Positions 45,366 through 54,416 of a DNA stretch of 64,000 nucleotides are shown one piece after another. Numbering within the stretch: the first letter of the stretch is position 1; every line of letters starts with the position of its first letter. The notes beneath the pieces were generated by a model that was not told where the DNA came from, did not search any database, and was given only the letters and a program-made list of their open reading frames with translations. A program made the position numbers and the translations under genes. Origin of the DNA: Mariniflexile gromovii (GTDB lineage: Bacteria > Bacteroidota > Bacteroidia > Flavobacteriales > Flavobacteriaceae); contig NZ_JAGJCB010000001.1 in assembly GCF_017814435.1 (NCBI RefSeq), forward strand, positions 186,001-250,000. The letters are read 5' to 3'.

Positions 45366-45520
45366 GGTTTTTAATTTTAAATACTCTCAAAGCTAATTCT
45401 TTCATCAGCCGACTATTAACTGAAAACAATATATTTTTGATGCTTTTGATGAAATGGGTGGGATATGTAAATTAATTTAAATAACTTAAGAACGTATTAA
45501 TTAATTATAATCTTAATAGC

Positions 45521-45700
45521 ATGCATCTTTCTCTTAACATATTAGCTACTCAAATCTCGCACTATACACCAGACCCTAGTAATAACAGTCCTGTGAATTT
45601 TTCAGACCCATTTGAAATTATTGTTGTAATTATACTTCCTATAGTTGCTATTGGGTTATACATTTATTGGAAGAAGACGAAAAAAAGGAATGAGGAATGA
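45521..45700 (+). CDS. Small single-helix membrane protein (59 aa)
   Basis: Starts at ATG 45521 and stops at TGA 45698-45700. The N-terminal half is Ser/Asn/Pro-rich with P-D-P-S-N-N-S-P-V-N-F-S-D-P-F, followed by one membrane helix (I-I-V-V-I-I-L-P-I-V-A-I-G-L-Y-I) and a basic K-K-T-K-K-R-N-E-E tail. This D-P-S-x-x-x-P-x-x-F/L-S-x-P-F plus helix plan is a recurrent flavobacterial small protein, often misnamed adenylosuccinate synthetase in databases. Its function is unknown. Confidence 0.75.
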   Translation: MHLSLNILATQISHYTPDPSNNSPVNFSDPFEIIVVIILPIVAIGLYIYWKKTKKRNEE

Positions 45701-46005
45701 AGCCTTAAATTGTCACACTTTTTTAAATAAATAAACGCTCTCACTTTAGCACTGTTACAAAGTGAAGAGGCATTTCTATACTTCCTGTTTTGTTCTTTTG
45801 TACTTTCTTTTTAACTTTAAGGGTTACATACTTTTTATGAATCGTCCATAGGAGCGAAGTGCCATGTCAAATGAATACTATGGTGTTTAAATCAATCAAC
45901 AATCAATTCATCCTAAAAATATTACAGTTCAGTAATTCACAATTCATTTAAAAGGTCTTCTAAAGTAGTTTTGAACTTTAAATTAAAACCAATACGTTTA
46001 GAATC
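45701..46005. other. Intergenic region without a supported gene
   Basis: A weak imperfect hairpin (CTCTCACTTT at 45738-45747 with AAAGTGAAGAG at 45759-45769) may end the small-protein transcript. The rest is AT-rich, with no clear promoter. Confidence 0.4.
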
Positions 46006-47061
46006 ATGAAACCAGCCAAAAAAAAGACCAGTAAAGGAAAACAAATTTTTAGAATCGTGTTAATTGTAAGCACCTTTATTTCCTTATGGTTTGTACCTTG
46101 GATATTGGTAAAAGCATGGCTATTACCACTACCAAATACCGTTCAGGAACAAGTAGAGCAAACTTTAAGCTATGGTTTTGATGGTGTTATTGTATATGTA
46201 GACCAAGCTGGCAAACCACCCGCTTTTTATGCCGCTGGTTACCATAACAAAGCACAGAAAATACCTGCCAACCCCAAGGCATTGTTCAAAATAGCAAGTA
46301 TAAGCAAGCTGTATGATGCGGTGGCGATTACTAAATTAGTCAACAGCAAGCGTTTGTCTTTAGATAAAACACTTGCAGATTACTTTCCAGAGCTTGTAGG
46401 GCGCATTGAAAATGCCAAAACAATTACTTTAAGAATGCTCGTGCAACACAGAAGCGGCATCCCCAATTTTACCGATACCCCAAATTTTTGGAACCATCCA
46501 ACCACAACACATGAAGATGCTTTAAACTTAATTCTTGATGTACCCGCAAATTTTAAACCCAATGCAGACTACCAGTATTGCAACACCAATTATTTATTGC
46601 TCACCATGCTTATTGAAAAGGTTACAGGGAAACCTAAATTTAAGTTTATAAAAGAAGCGGTATTAGAGCCACTGGCATTAAAAAACACCTACGGATCTAT
46701 TAATGATATTAACATGAACGATTTAATGAGTGGTTATTACGTAGGGGTGGAAGAAGATATTAAAACAACCGATTATGGTTCCATGATTGCAACAGCTGAA
46801 GATGTGGGCATTTTTTTAAGGGCCTTGAATGATGGCACATTGCTTAACAAAAATGAAATGGACATGTATGCTTCCATTTATGAATTTAATCATGGTGGAC
46901 TCATTCCGGGTTACCAAAGTATGGCAGAATACCATAAGGATATAGATGCTGTGGTGGTGCAGTTTATGAATACTACCGATTTTGTTGGATACCAATGGAA
47001 CTTGTTAGAAATAACACATACGCGCGTTGTAAAGATTTTACGTAAAGCTAAAAAGGCGTAG
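46006..47061 (+). CDS. Serine hydrolase (beta-lactamase/class C-like)
   Basis: The 351-residue protein has one N-terminal helix (about 15-35) and a serine-hydrolase domain. The catalytic S-x-x-K is S98-I-S-K101 in F-K-I-A-S-I-S-K, the second motif is Y191-C-N193, and the third H-G-G is in F-N-H-G-G-L-I-P-G-Y. Family members are penicillin-binding-like peptidases or esterases; true beta-lactamase activity is not implied. It is membrane-anchored, facing the periplasm. Confidence 0.88.
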   Translation: MKPAKKKTSKGKQIFRIVLIVSTFISLWFVPWILVKAWLLPLPNTVQEQVEQTLSYGFDGVIVYVDQAGKPPAFYAAGYHNKAQKIPANPKALFKIASISKLYDAVAITKLVNSKRLSLDKTLADYFPELVGRIENAKTITLRMLVQHRSGIPNFTDTPNFWNHPTTTHEDALNLILDVPANFKPNADYQYCNTNYLLLTMLIEKVTGKPKFKFIKEAVLEPLALKNTYGSINDINMNDLMSGYYVGVEEDIKTTDYGSMIATAEDVGIFLRALNDGTLLNKNEMDMYASIYEFNHGGLIPGYQSMAEYHKDIDAVVVQFMNTTDFVGYQWNLLEITHTRVVKILRKAKKA

Positions 47062-47154
47062 CATAGCGTAATCATTTATAAGCTAATACACAATGAAACA
47101 ATTGTTGCCCTGCATCGTCATTACACTATATAATACAACCAAAAATAAATAAAC

Positions 47155-47850
47155 ATGACCATTTTAGTAGTAGGCGCCAGTGGAGCTACTGGCAGCAAAT
47201 TAGTAGAACAACTTTTAAGTAAAAACCATCAAGTAAAAGCTATTGTCAGATCACCAGAAAAGTTGCCAGAATCATGGAAAACCAATAAAAATTTGCAAAT
47301 AATTGCTGCAAGCGTATTGGATTTAAGCGATGCAGAAATGAGCAACATCGTTAAAGACTGCGATGCCGTTGCTTCTTGTTTGGGCCATAATTTAACTTTT
47401 AAAGGTATTTATGGGCAGCCCAGAAAACTTGTAACCGATGCTACCAAACGTTTATGCCATGCCATAAAATCCAATAACCGGCCAAAACCAACAAAGTTTG
47501 TGTTAATGAACACCACGGGTAATAGCAACCGCGATTTAAACGAACCTATTTCTTTTGCCCAAAAATGCGTTATTGGCTTGCTGCGTTTGTTATTACCGCC
47601 TCATGTAGACAATGAAAAAGCTGCCGACTATTTACGCACACAAATTGGTCAAAACAATCATGCCATTGAATGGGTTGCCGTAAGGCCAGACGGACTCATT
47701 AACGAGGAAGTAGTAACCGCTTATGAAATACACCCATCGCCCACACGAAGCGCCATTTTTAATGCCGGTAAAGTAAGCCGAATAAACGTAGCACATTTTA
47801 TGGCGAGCCTTATGGATGATGATACCTTATGGACGCAATGGAAAGGGTAA
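47155..47850 (+). CDS. NAD(P)H-binding SDR-like (NmrA/BLVRB-type) protein
   Basis: The 231-residue atypical short-chain dehydrogenase has the nucleotide loop V-V-G-A-S-G-A-T-G-S-K near 4-14 and the segment N-T-T-G-N-S-N-R-D-L-N-E. It resembles flavin-reductase/NmrA-like sensors and lacks the Y-x-x-x-K pair of classical SDRs. It may bind NADP(H) for sensing or reduce flavins or quinones. It starts 93 bases after the serine hydrolase gene. Confidence 0.82.
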   Translation: MTILVVGASGATGSKLVEQLLSKNHQVKAIVRSPEKLPESWKTNKNLQIIAASVLDLSDAEMSNIVKDCDAVASCLGHNLTFKGIYGQPRKLVTDATKRLCHAIKSNNRPKPTKFVLMNTTGNSNRDLNEPISFAQKCVIGLLRLLLPPHVDNEKAADYLRTQIGQNNHAIEWVAVRPDGLINEEVVTAYEIHPSPTRSAIFNAGKVSRINVAHFMASLMDDDTLWTQWKG

Positions 47851-47881
47851 ATGCCCGTTATTTATAGCAAATCATAAAAAA

Positions 47882-48520
47882 TTACACCACAACACTACCC
47901 AAATACTGGCTAGTGGCTGTCAACGCTAACTGGGTATTGGTAAAGGTTGCCCATAGCTGTACGGTTTCACCATAAAAATCTTCTTGAAAATAAAGGGTGC
48001 AACCAGCTTCTTCGCGAAGGCTATATGCCATAAAAAAATCGAAGTCGTTTAAAGCAGGGGCGTAGGCTACCACCAATAAGGCATCATCGGGGTATGCCAA
48101 CCCCTGTTGGCTGTTATCATCCCAAGTAAGTTGCAATGCGGTAGTACCTGCACCATGTACCACGGGGTTTTTAATACCGCATAAACCACCCATACCAATT
48201 AACACTTTACTATAATCAATTTCAAAGACCGTACCTGTATAATAAACCGCCTCTTTCATGTGGTAAGACATGGCATTGTTAAAAGGTGTTTTGCTGCCCA
48301 CATTGGCACCAAAGGTTTCTGTAAGCACGCCTTTTAGGGGCGTTAAAAACTGCAATACAAATTTAAATTTATCGCGTTGCAACTGTTGTGCGGTACTTAC
48401 CGTTTTGGTCGATTTGCTAGGTATGGAACGCATCACGTTCTTACCGCGCCAATTGCTACCTATTACAGGCCCTACCTTACCCGAAAAGCCACCTAAAACA
48501 CCTTGGTTGTATGTTGCCAT
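47882..48520 (-). CDS. DUF6266 family protein
   Basis: The 212-residue protein opens with the DUF6266 signature G-V-L-G-G-F-S-G-K-V-G-P-V-I-G-S-N-W-R-G. The family is frequent in Flavobacteriia, often many copies per genome, with unknown function. No signal peptide or membrane helix is visible; the C-terminal half is beta-rich. It is encoded alone; a strong inverted repeat follows upstream at 48637. Confidence 0.85.
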   Translation of the reverse strand: MATYNQGVLGGFSGKVGPVIGSNWRGKNVMRSIPSKSTKTVSTAQQLQRDKFKFVLQFLTPLKGVLTETFGANVGSKTPFNNAMSYHMKEAVYYTGTVFEIDYSKVLIGMGGLCGIKNPVVHGAGTTALQLTWDDNSQQGLAYPDDALLVVAYAPALNDFDFFMAYSLREEAGCTLYFQEDFYGETVQLWATFTNTQLALTATSQYLGSVVV

Positions 48521-48636
48521 AAGTTTATAATTTAAAGCATTACTTAAAGCGAATGTAGGAAAAAAAACAATACAAAACCGATGAAGTGTAATTTTTTAAC
48601 GCTTAAATGTATTATATGATGGTAGTCTAGTTCGAG

Positions 48637-48704
48637 ATTCCTTCGAGGATTCTTCGGGAATCCTTCGTAAAATCGGGCTTTTTACGAAGAATCCTCGAAG
48701 GAAT
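48637..48704. repeat. 68-bp inverted repeat with 20-bp arms
   Basis: ATTCCTTCGAGGATTCTTCG at 48637-48656 and its exact complement at 48685-48704 form a long stem. The right arm continues upward with TTTTTA, and the left arm carries the matching TAAAA after an inserted GGAATCCTTCG, so an older 25-base stem seems to have gained 11 bases that copy an arm word. The element is non-coding and lies between divergent genes. It may be a repeat-element copy or regulatory hairpin. Confidence 0.7.
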
Positions 48705-48805
48705 GTGGGAGAAGAGTGGGAGAAGACCCATTTTATGTTTTCGATGAATGGTAAAATCCACAATTAATCATGTATCTTTAATGTTCATTTTAAAGTTATA
48801 AATAC

Positions 48806-49762
48806 ATGCCCACTATAAAGTATCTTTCCCTTTTTTCCTGTCTGTTTCTATTACTGCTATTGGCTTGCAACGAGGTGAACCCAAAAAGCGAAAAAGAGGC
48901 AGCTACATTTGTAAAACAATGGAACGCTGCCCATACCCCCATAAAAGCAGCTTTTCTAGAGCCTTACTATTTGGATGTTGTTACCTATTACGACAAAGAG
49001 TTTACCAACGACCAAGTACAGCAAGACAAAAATTTGCTCTTCCAACAATTTCCAGATTATAAGCAGCGTATTTTAAATGATCAGTTAGAAGTAACCAAAG
49101 TAGAAGGGAGGTTTTTGGTAACATTCACCAAACAAGTTACATACAGCGGTATAGAAGCCAATTATCCTTCATATTTGGAATTAACTGTTAAAAATGGGAA
49201 GTTTAAAATACTACGAGAAGGCCTTTCTAAAAACGCAAAAAATCTGGATGCGCCCATTTTCCCGAATGCGCGCACAAGTAGTGTGGTACTTTCAAAAAAC
49301 AGGCAACTGTTTGGCGATTTTGATGGCGATGGGCTTTCAGACTATGCCACGGTACTGTCTCCCGAAATACAAACCGCTATCCCTACCAATACCCAAAGCA
49401 ATGATACCGTGGTATGCAAAGGCGGCTGCAACAGTGTTATTATATTTAGCAATAAAAACCTTAAACCCATCACCATAGAAGGTGCCTACCAATCCCAACT
49501 GGAAAACCTAAAAGACCTAAATAGCGATGCTGCCGACGAGATTGGTTTTTGGGATATAAAGCCCACCACCAAAAGCCTGTATGTTTTTGATGCCACCAAT
49601 GGCAGGTTGCTAACAGAGCCTATCGTTATCAATACCACCGTGCATAAAAACCTAAAACTTATTGATGTTTTTAAAAAATCAGGCGTTAATAAAATTACAG
49701 TGACTTCCAGTGAACAAGTAGAGGGGAAGTGGGTTTTGAAGAGTAGGGTGGTGGGGTTATAA
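48806..49762 (+). CDS. FG-GAP/VCBS-type lipoprotein of unknown function
   Basis: The 318-residue lipoprotein (lipobox L-L-L-A-C near 18-22) has an N-terminal domain of unknown type and a C-terminal region with D-F-D-G-D-G-L-S-D-Y-A-T-V near residues 170-182, a calcium-binding D-x-D-G-D-G-x-x-D loop typical of FG-GAP repeats, followed by D-L-N-S-D-A-A-D-E-I. It is probably exported to the periplasm or outer membrane. Its GC content is still like the core genes, marking the end of that part of the window. Confidence 0.75.
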   Translation: MPTIKYLSLFSCLFLLLLLACNEVNPKSEKEAATFVKQWNAAHTPIKAAFLEPYYLDVVTYYDKEFTNDQVQQDKNLLFQQFPDYKQRILNDQLEVTKVEGRFLVTFTKQVTYSGIEANYPSYLELTVKNGKFKILREGLSKNAKNLDAPIFPNARTSSVVLSKNRQLFGDFDGDGLSDYATVLSPEIQTAIPTNTQSNDTVVCKGGCNSVIIFSNKNLKPITIEGAYQSQLENLKDLNSDAADEIGFWDIKPTTKSLYVFDATNGRLLTEPIVINTTVHKNLKLIDVFKKSGVNKITVTSSEQVEGKWVLKSRVVGL

Positions 49763-50112
49763 TATGGGATAAACTATTTTAAAGTATTGATAGAGAATTT
49801 TTAAGATTTTAGCGAAAGGTTAAAAAAGGCGAAAAAATTATCAATTTTAATATATCTATTTATAAACATTTACTTTTTTTATTTATTCCTACACGAAATT
49901 TTATTTAAAACGTAATCTTTGTACGTTAATTTTTATATATTTATTGTTGTCAAAACTTAATAAAACTCTCTTTTATCAATTAAATTTTCTGGTTAATACT
50001 GTTAGAAAGAAATTTGAGAAGCCATAAAACAATAAATTTAATACGCTATTAAACTTTTTATATTAGAGTTTTTTTAGAAATTTGAATATATAGTATTATA
50101 ATAAATATTTTT
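49763..50112. other. AT-rich boundary region of the accessory segment
   Basis: About 350 bases without a gene. Base composition falls visibly here, with long T and A runs. It should hold the promoter of the Roco gene (TTTG at 50078-50081 region, then TATATAG), but no exact TAnnTTTG is present. It is a plausible edge of horizontally acquired DNA. Confidence 0.45.
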
Positions 50113-52908
50113 ATGCGTGAAAAAATTTCTAGAATATTAGAAACTGAAAAGGAAAACAAAACAGGCATACTGGACCTATCTAATTGTGAAATTGTTAGTA
50201 TAGCAAAAGAAGTACCAAATTTGGTTGATTTTAATTGGATTTATCAACTTAATCTCTCAAATAACAAGATTGTTAATATTGAATGCATCCCTGAATCAGT
50301 AAAATGGTTATATATACATAAAAATGAAATATCTGAAATAAAGAACATTCCGAGTAAGGTCGAGACTCTTATTATTTCACATAATTATATTTCTAAAATA
50401 GAAAATCTCACAAGCAATATTAAAAATCTTAGTTTGTCTGATAACAATATTAATGAAATAGAAAAAATTCCTAATGGGGTTGAACTAATAAATCTTTCAA
50501 GAAATAATATAAGAAAGATAAATAATTTACCTTACAATGCACAATTTATTAATTTATCACATAATAAAATTACGCATTTGGAGAATATTCCATTAGATAC
50601 GAATATAATTGATCTATCTCACAATCAAATTTCCGAAATAAAAAACCTACCGAATAATATTCAATCTTTTGATTTATCTAATAATCAAATATTTGAAATA
50701 AAGAACATTCCAAATAATATCCAATCATTTGACTTATCTAATAATCAAATAAGTGAGATTTATGCACTTATTCCATTTTTACAAGTAGGATTTGAACTTG
50801 TTTCTTCGTTTGAAAACGGAATGGAAAATGATTCAGAGAACTACATTAAAATCAAGAACAATCCAATATATATTCCACCTAATGAATACTTAAATCAAGG
50901 ATCTGAAGCAGTTTTAAATTATTTTTCACAATTAGAATTACAAGGAGGAGAGTACTTATATGAAGCAAAATTATTAATTGTAGGTGATGGAGCTGTTGGA
51001 AAAACAAGTCTTGCTTTAAAATTAATTAATAGAAAAAATGAATTATCAAAAGATGATACTAAAGGTATAGATATATATAATTTAAAATTCAAAACTATTA
51101 ACAACGGAGATTTTATTATAAATATTTGGGATTTTGGGGGTCAAGAAATATACAAGGCTACTCATCAATTTTTTCTTACTAATAGTTCTTTGTATGTTTT
51201 AGTAGATGACACAAGAAAGAACGATAAAGCATTTAATGAAATTAGTTTTAGTTATTGGCTTGAAACTGTTAAAATTTTCGGAAATGATAGTCCCTTACTA
51301 ATAGTTCAAAACGAAAAATTTGATAGAAGTAAAGCTATTGATTTTAAAAGTTTTAAAAATAGATTTAGTTTTATTAAAGGAGATTTATACAAAGTAAATC
51401 TAGAAACAAATAGAGGTTTAGATAAATTAGAATATGATTTATTTCAATATATACAAAAACTACCTCATGTCGGAAAACTTTTCCCATCAAAATGGTTATC
51501 AATTAGAAATGAATTGGTTGAAATTTCGAAAAAGAAACCGTATATAACAATAGACGAATACTATGTAATATATAAAAAACATTTAATTTTAAATAAAAAA
51601 CTAGCTTTCGAATTAAGTAAATATTTACATGATTTAGGTACTGTTTTACATTATCAGAATGATATAATATTGCATAAAATTATTATTTTACAAAATGAAT
51701 GGGCAACTAACGCTGTATATAAAGTTTTAGACGACGAAAACATTAAAAATAATTATGGTCATTTTACTATCCACGATTTAAAAAGTATATGGAAAGGTAA
51801 AAAATATCAAGATATGGTAACTGAACTGCTATCGCTAATGGTTAAGTTCGAGTTATGTTATGAAATACCTGATAAAAAAGGGGATTATTTAATCCCACAA
51901 TTATTGCCTGTAGAAGAGCCCGAAAATATTAATTGGAGTAATGAAAATAATATCCAATTAATTTATAAGTATGAATTTATGCCTAAAGGTATAATGAATT
52001 CGATAATTGTTAGGTTACATACAAATATAGAAAATATTGGTTTTGCATGGACAAAAGGAGTCGTTTTAGAAATGAAAAACAGTAAATCTTTAATTAAACA
52101 AATTTCAAACGAAGAAATAGTTATTAAAATACATGGTAAGCAAAAAAATGATTTTAGAACTATAATTATTGATACTATAGATAAAATTAACAAAAAATTT
52201 AAAAATATAAATGTTATTAAAAAAGTTCCTTGCACATGCAATGTTTGTATTGAAATGGATACGCCACATTTTTATAGATATGAATTATTAAAGGAACTTA
52301 TAGCGTATTCTCAGGAAAAAATTCAATGTGAGAATAAGCCATTTCATATGGTTAATATTAATAATATATTAGACTCTACAAGTTTAAGTATATTAACGAC
52401 TGAATTTACAGAACGATACAATATAAATATAGGCAAACAATCAAATGTGACTAATATTGAAAATGTAAAAACTTTAGATACTAAGGAAAGAAATATGGTT
52501 GAAAAAATACCTAGTTCAATCCCATATAGTATTTATGATGTTGAAGAAAAAATTGAATTTGACAATAAAATAAAAGAGAAAGATAAAAAGAATGCTGATT
52601 TAATTGAAACTATAGTTAAGTCAAAATTGAAATTAAGAAATTTTTATGGAGCATTATTTATTCTACTAGCAATTTTTTTAATAATTCCAATTTTCCTTAT
52701 TTTTATTTTTAAAGATAACAATTGGAATTTTATGACGGAATTCGTAGATAAAATCAATCTATTAGATGAATTCAGAAAAAATTCTATTTATATATTTTTA
52801 ACATTATTTGTTGGATTTATTGAATTTATTGTAGCTAAGAAAATAAGTAAAATTTTCAACAAAGAAAGTACTGAGGAATATGTCAACAAATTAAAGAATA
52901 AGCTTTAA
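50113..52908 (+). CDS. Roco protein: LRR - Roc GTPase - COR - two membrane helices
   Basis: The 931-residue protein has nine leucine-rich repeats of about 20 residues (40-215; L-S-N-N-x-I words), then a Ras-like Roc domain with G291-D-G-A-V-G-K-T-S299 (Walker A), W339-D-F-G-G-Q-E345 (G3) and V-Q-N-E-K-F-D as the NKxD equivalent. A COR-like region follows to about 700, then a Cys-rich segment (P-C-T-C-N-V-C) and two C-terminal helices (about 850-875, 900-922). Bacterial Roco proteins are dimeric GTPase switches; the membrane helices make this a possible sensor-effector. The gene is alone, AT-rich and next to the prophage. Confidence 0.85.
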   Translation: MREKISRILETEKENKTGILDLSNCEIVSIAKEVPNLVDFNWIYQLNLSNNKIVNIECIPESVKWLYIHKNEISEIKNIPSKVETLIISHNYISKIENLTSNIKNLSLSDNNINEIEKIPNGVELINLSRNNIRKINNLPYNAQFINLSHNKITHLENIPLDTNIIDLSHNQISEIKNLPNNIQSFDLSNNQIFEIKNIPNNIQSFDLSNNQISEIYALIPFLQVGFELVSSFENGMENDSENYIKIKNNPIYIPPNEYLNQGSEAVLNYFSQLELQGGEYLYEAKLLIVGDGAVGKTSLALKLINRKNELSKDDTKGIDIYNLKFKTINNGDFIINIWDFGGQEIYKATHQFFLTNSSLYVLVDDTRKNDKAFNEISFSYWLETVKIFGNDSPLLIVQNEKFDRSKAIDFKSFKNRFSFIKGDLYKVNLETNRGLDKLEYDLFQYIQKLPHVGKLFPSKWLSIRNELVEISKKKPYITIDEYYVIYKKHLILNKKLAFELSKYLHDLGTVLHYQNDIILHKIIILQNEWATNAVYKVLDDENIKNNYGHFTIHDLKSIWKGKKYQDMVTELLSLMVKFELCYEIPDKKGDYLIPQLLPVEEPENINWSNENNIQLIYKYEFMPKGIMNSIIVRLHTNIENIGFAWTKGVVLEMKNSKSLIKQISNEEIVIKIHGKQKNDFRTIIIDTIDKINKKFKNINVIKKVPCTCNVCIEMDTPHFYRYELLKELIAYSQEKIQCENKPFHMVNINNILDSTSLSILTTEFTERYNINIGKQSNVTNIENVKTLDTKERNMVEKIPSSIPYSIYDVEEKIEFDNKIKEKDKKNADLIETIVKSKLKLRNFYGALFILLAIFLIIPIFLIFIFKDNNWNFMTEFVDKINLLDEFRKNSIYIFLTLFVGFIEFIVAKKISKIFNKESTEEYVNKLKNKL

Positions 52909-53097
52909 ATCAAAAAACCAACAACGAACTACCAATGTACTATAATTAATAACATGTAAATTACAAAAGCCAATAAACACGGCTTAAAAATCAAAAAAAG
53001 TATAATAACCCCTAAAAAGTTTATTTAAACGAAAAATATCGTCTTTGATATTTTTCTTACAGTAAGTTAAAGCATTTTTAATCTAAAAGCATTAAAA
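52909..53097. other. Intergenic region at the left edge of the prophage-like segment
   Basis: AT-rich spacer after the Roco gene, ending at the first phage gene. It contains a short AAAAGCC/GGCTT pairing and the hairpin at 53031-53056. No repeat that would mark an attachment site can be matched inside the window, since the right end of the phage is outside. Confidence 0.45.
53031..53056. terminator. Hairpin upstream of the first phage gene
   Basis: GAAAAATATC and GATATTTTTC form a perfect 10-base stem with a 6-base loop. It lies 122 bases after the Roco stop, so it could end that transcript, or be an operator or replication element of the phage. No T-run follows. Confidence 0.45.
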
Positions 53098-53652
53098 ATG
53101 AAACAACTTAAAATAGAATTTTCATTATCAGAATATAATGAAAAACATACGATTTACTTAGGTGATTCAAATTTCATAAAACACCATTCCAAAACATTCT
53201 TAAAAAAATACCTTTCCACTTACAAAAAAGTCCTTTTGGACAATGTTAGGATAATAAACAATTACAATGCTCAAATTTATTGTTTATATAGGAATTTCTA
53301 TTTTGATTTAAGCGAAATAGAAGTACAAAACATTTCCAGTTTATTTGATAATTTCAATAAACAATTTAACTGGATGTTTGATAATCTAGGCGGTTGTCAA
53401 AACAGTATAATCTTTTCAAAAATCAATCATTGCATATATACAAATATTGATATACTTCAGATTTTGAAAAGTCATTCACATACAAATAAAAATTATTCAT
53501 TAAAAAATCAATCTGAATCACTTTTAAAAATGATTTCTGATTTTCAGGAAACATACGAAAGGAATAAAAAGTCCTTGGATTTAAATAGGGATTACACGAA
53601 GCAAAATTTAAAATTGATTTCTAATACTTTAAAAAAGGCTTCAAATGAATAA
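53098..53652 (+). CDS. Phage early protein of unknown function
   Basis: The 184-residue cytosolic protein is basic, Asn/Ile/Lys-rich and has no recognisable family. The C-terminal 50 residues (S-L-K-N-Q-S-E-S-L-L-K-M-I) are predicted coiled-coil. It starts the plus-strand run of the prophage and overlaps the next gene by eight bases, so the two are co-translated. Its place ahead of rep suggests a replication or regulatory accessory function, by position only. Confidence 0.6.
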   Translation: MKQLKIEFSLSEYNEKHTIYLGDSNFIKHHSKTFLKKYLSTYKKVLLDNVRIINNYNAQIYCLYRNFYFDLSEIEVQNISSLFDNFNKQFNWMFDNLGGCQNSIIFSKINHCIYTNIDILQILKSHSHTNKNYSLKNQSESLLKMISDFQETYERNKKSLDLNRDYTKQNLKLISNTLKKASNE

Positions 53653-54211
53653 TATCATAAAATTAAATATTCAGCCTGTAGAAAGTGATGAAACTTTCTT
53701 ATTGATATTACCATCACGTTTCATTTATGAAGTTGAAAAAATCTACTATTTAGTAGATTATTTTTCAGAACAGATAATCTGCCGAAAAGCTATAGCGTAT
53801 AAAGAAACTCTTAGACTGGGTGAATTGAGCGACATGCACACTTTCCTAGCTAAGAATTGTAATAAAAAACTTTTTTATTCAATTCTTAAGAATCAATTTA
53901 AGACTAGATTAACACAAGATAAGTTTGATAATCTTTCAGATATTCAAAAGCTTGAATATAAAGTAGGTGATTTATATTCTTATATAAATCCTGACATATT
54001 GGTTGATGTTTTAATTTTTACATCACCTCAAAATCTTTCCAGTTATAAAAGCAACATTAAAAATTCTGAAAAGATACCTGAAATAGATGGAGCTTCTTTA
54101 TTGTCCAAAAAACCAGTATTAACAAAAAATTATTGTCATAAAACATACTGGAATTTTGAACATCAAAGACCTTATACGGAATCAGAATTAACCAAACTAA
54201 AAAGTATTTAA
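53645..54211 (+). CDS. Phage early protein of unknown function
   Basis: The 188-residue cytosolic protein has no recognised domain. Features seen: mixed alpha/beta pattern at the start (L-L-I-L-P-S-R-F-I-Y-E-V), a Lys-rich middle and a His/Trp-containing end (K-T-Y-W-N-F-E-H-Q-R-P-Y). It overlaps the previous gene and is two bases from the next, in a compact early block before rep. Confidence 0.6.
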   Translation: MNNIIKLNIQPVESDETFLLILPSRFIYEVEKIYYLVDYFSEQIICRKAIAYKETLRLGELSDMHTFLAKNCNKKLFYSILKNQFKTRLTQDKFDNLSDIQKLEYKVGDLYSYINPDILVDVLIFTSPQNLSSYKSNIKNSEKIPEIDGASLLSKKPVLTKNYCHKTYWNFEHQRPYTESELTKLKSI

Positions 54212-54212
54212 T

Positions 54213-54416
54213 ATGGTAGATTATTTAATAATTCAAATGTGGTTTAATATATCAATTAAACTTAAAAGAAGTGTAGAACAGTCTAAAATCATTATTAGAG
54301 ATACTTTGTACAAGTTTGAAAACGATAAAAATTTCAATTATTCAGATTACAATAAAGATTTGATAGATGCATTAAATTTTTATCTCGATTCAAAAAAATA
54401 TCTAGGTTTTGATTGA
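54213..54416 (+). CDS. Small phage protein of unknown function
   Basis: The 67-residue protein is helical and basic (I-K-L-K-R-S-V-E-Q-S-K). Its stop TGA at 54414-54416 overlaps the TTG start of rep at 54409, indicating translational coupling with the initiator. It could be a small regulator of rep; no family is recognised. Confidence 0.55.
   Translation: MVDYLIIQMWFNISIKLKRSVEQSKIIIRDTLYKFENDKNFNYSDYNKDLIDALNFYLDSKKYLGFD

Noticed and set aside
50230-50770. Tandem DNA repeats of about 60 bases
   Set aside because: They are the codons of the leucine-rich repeats of the Roco protein, so the protein explains them.
52920-52980. A dif-like site at the left edge of the prophage
   Set aside because: The AT-rich words there do not give a convincing 11-6-11 XerC/XerD layout, so no attachment site is annotated.
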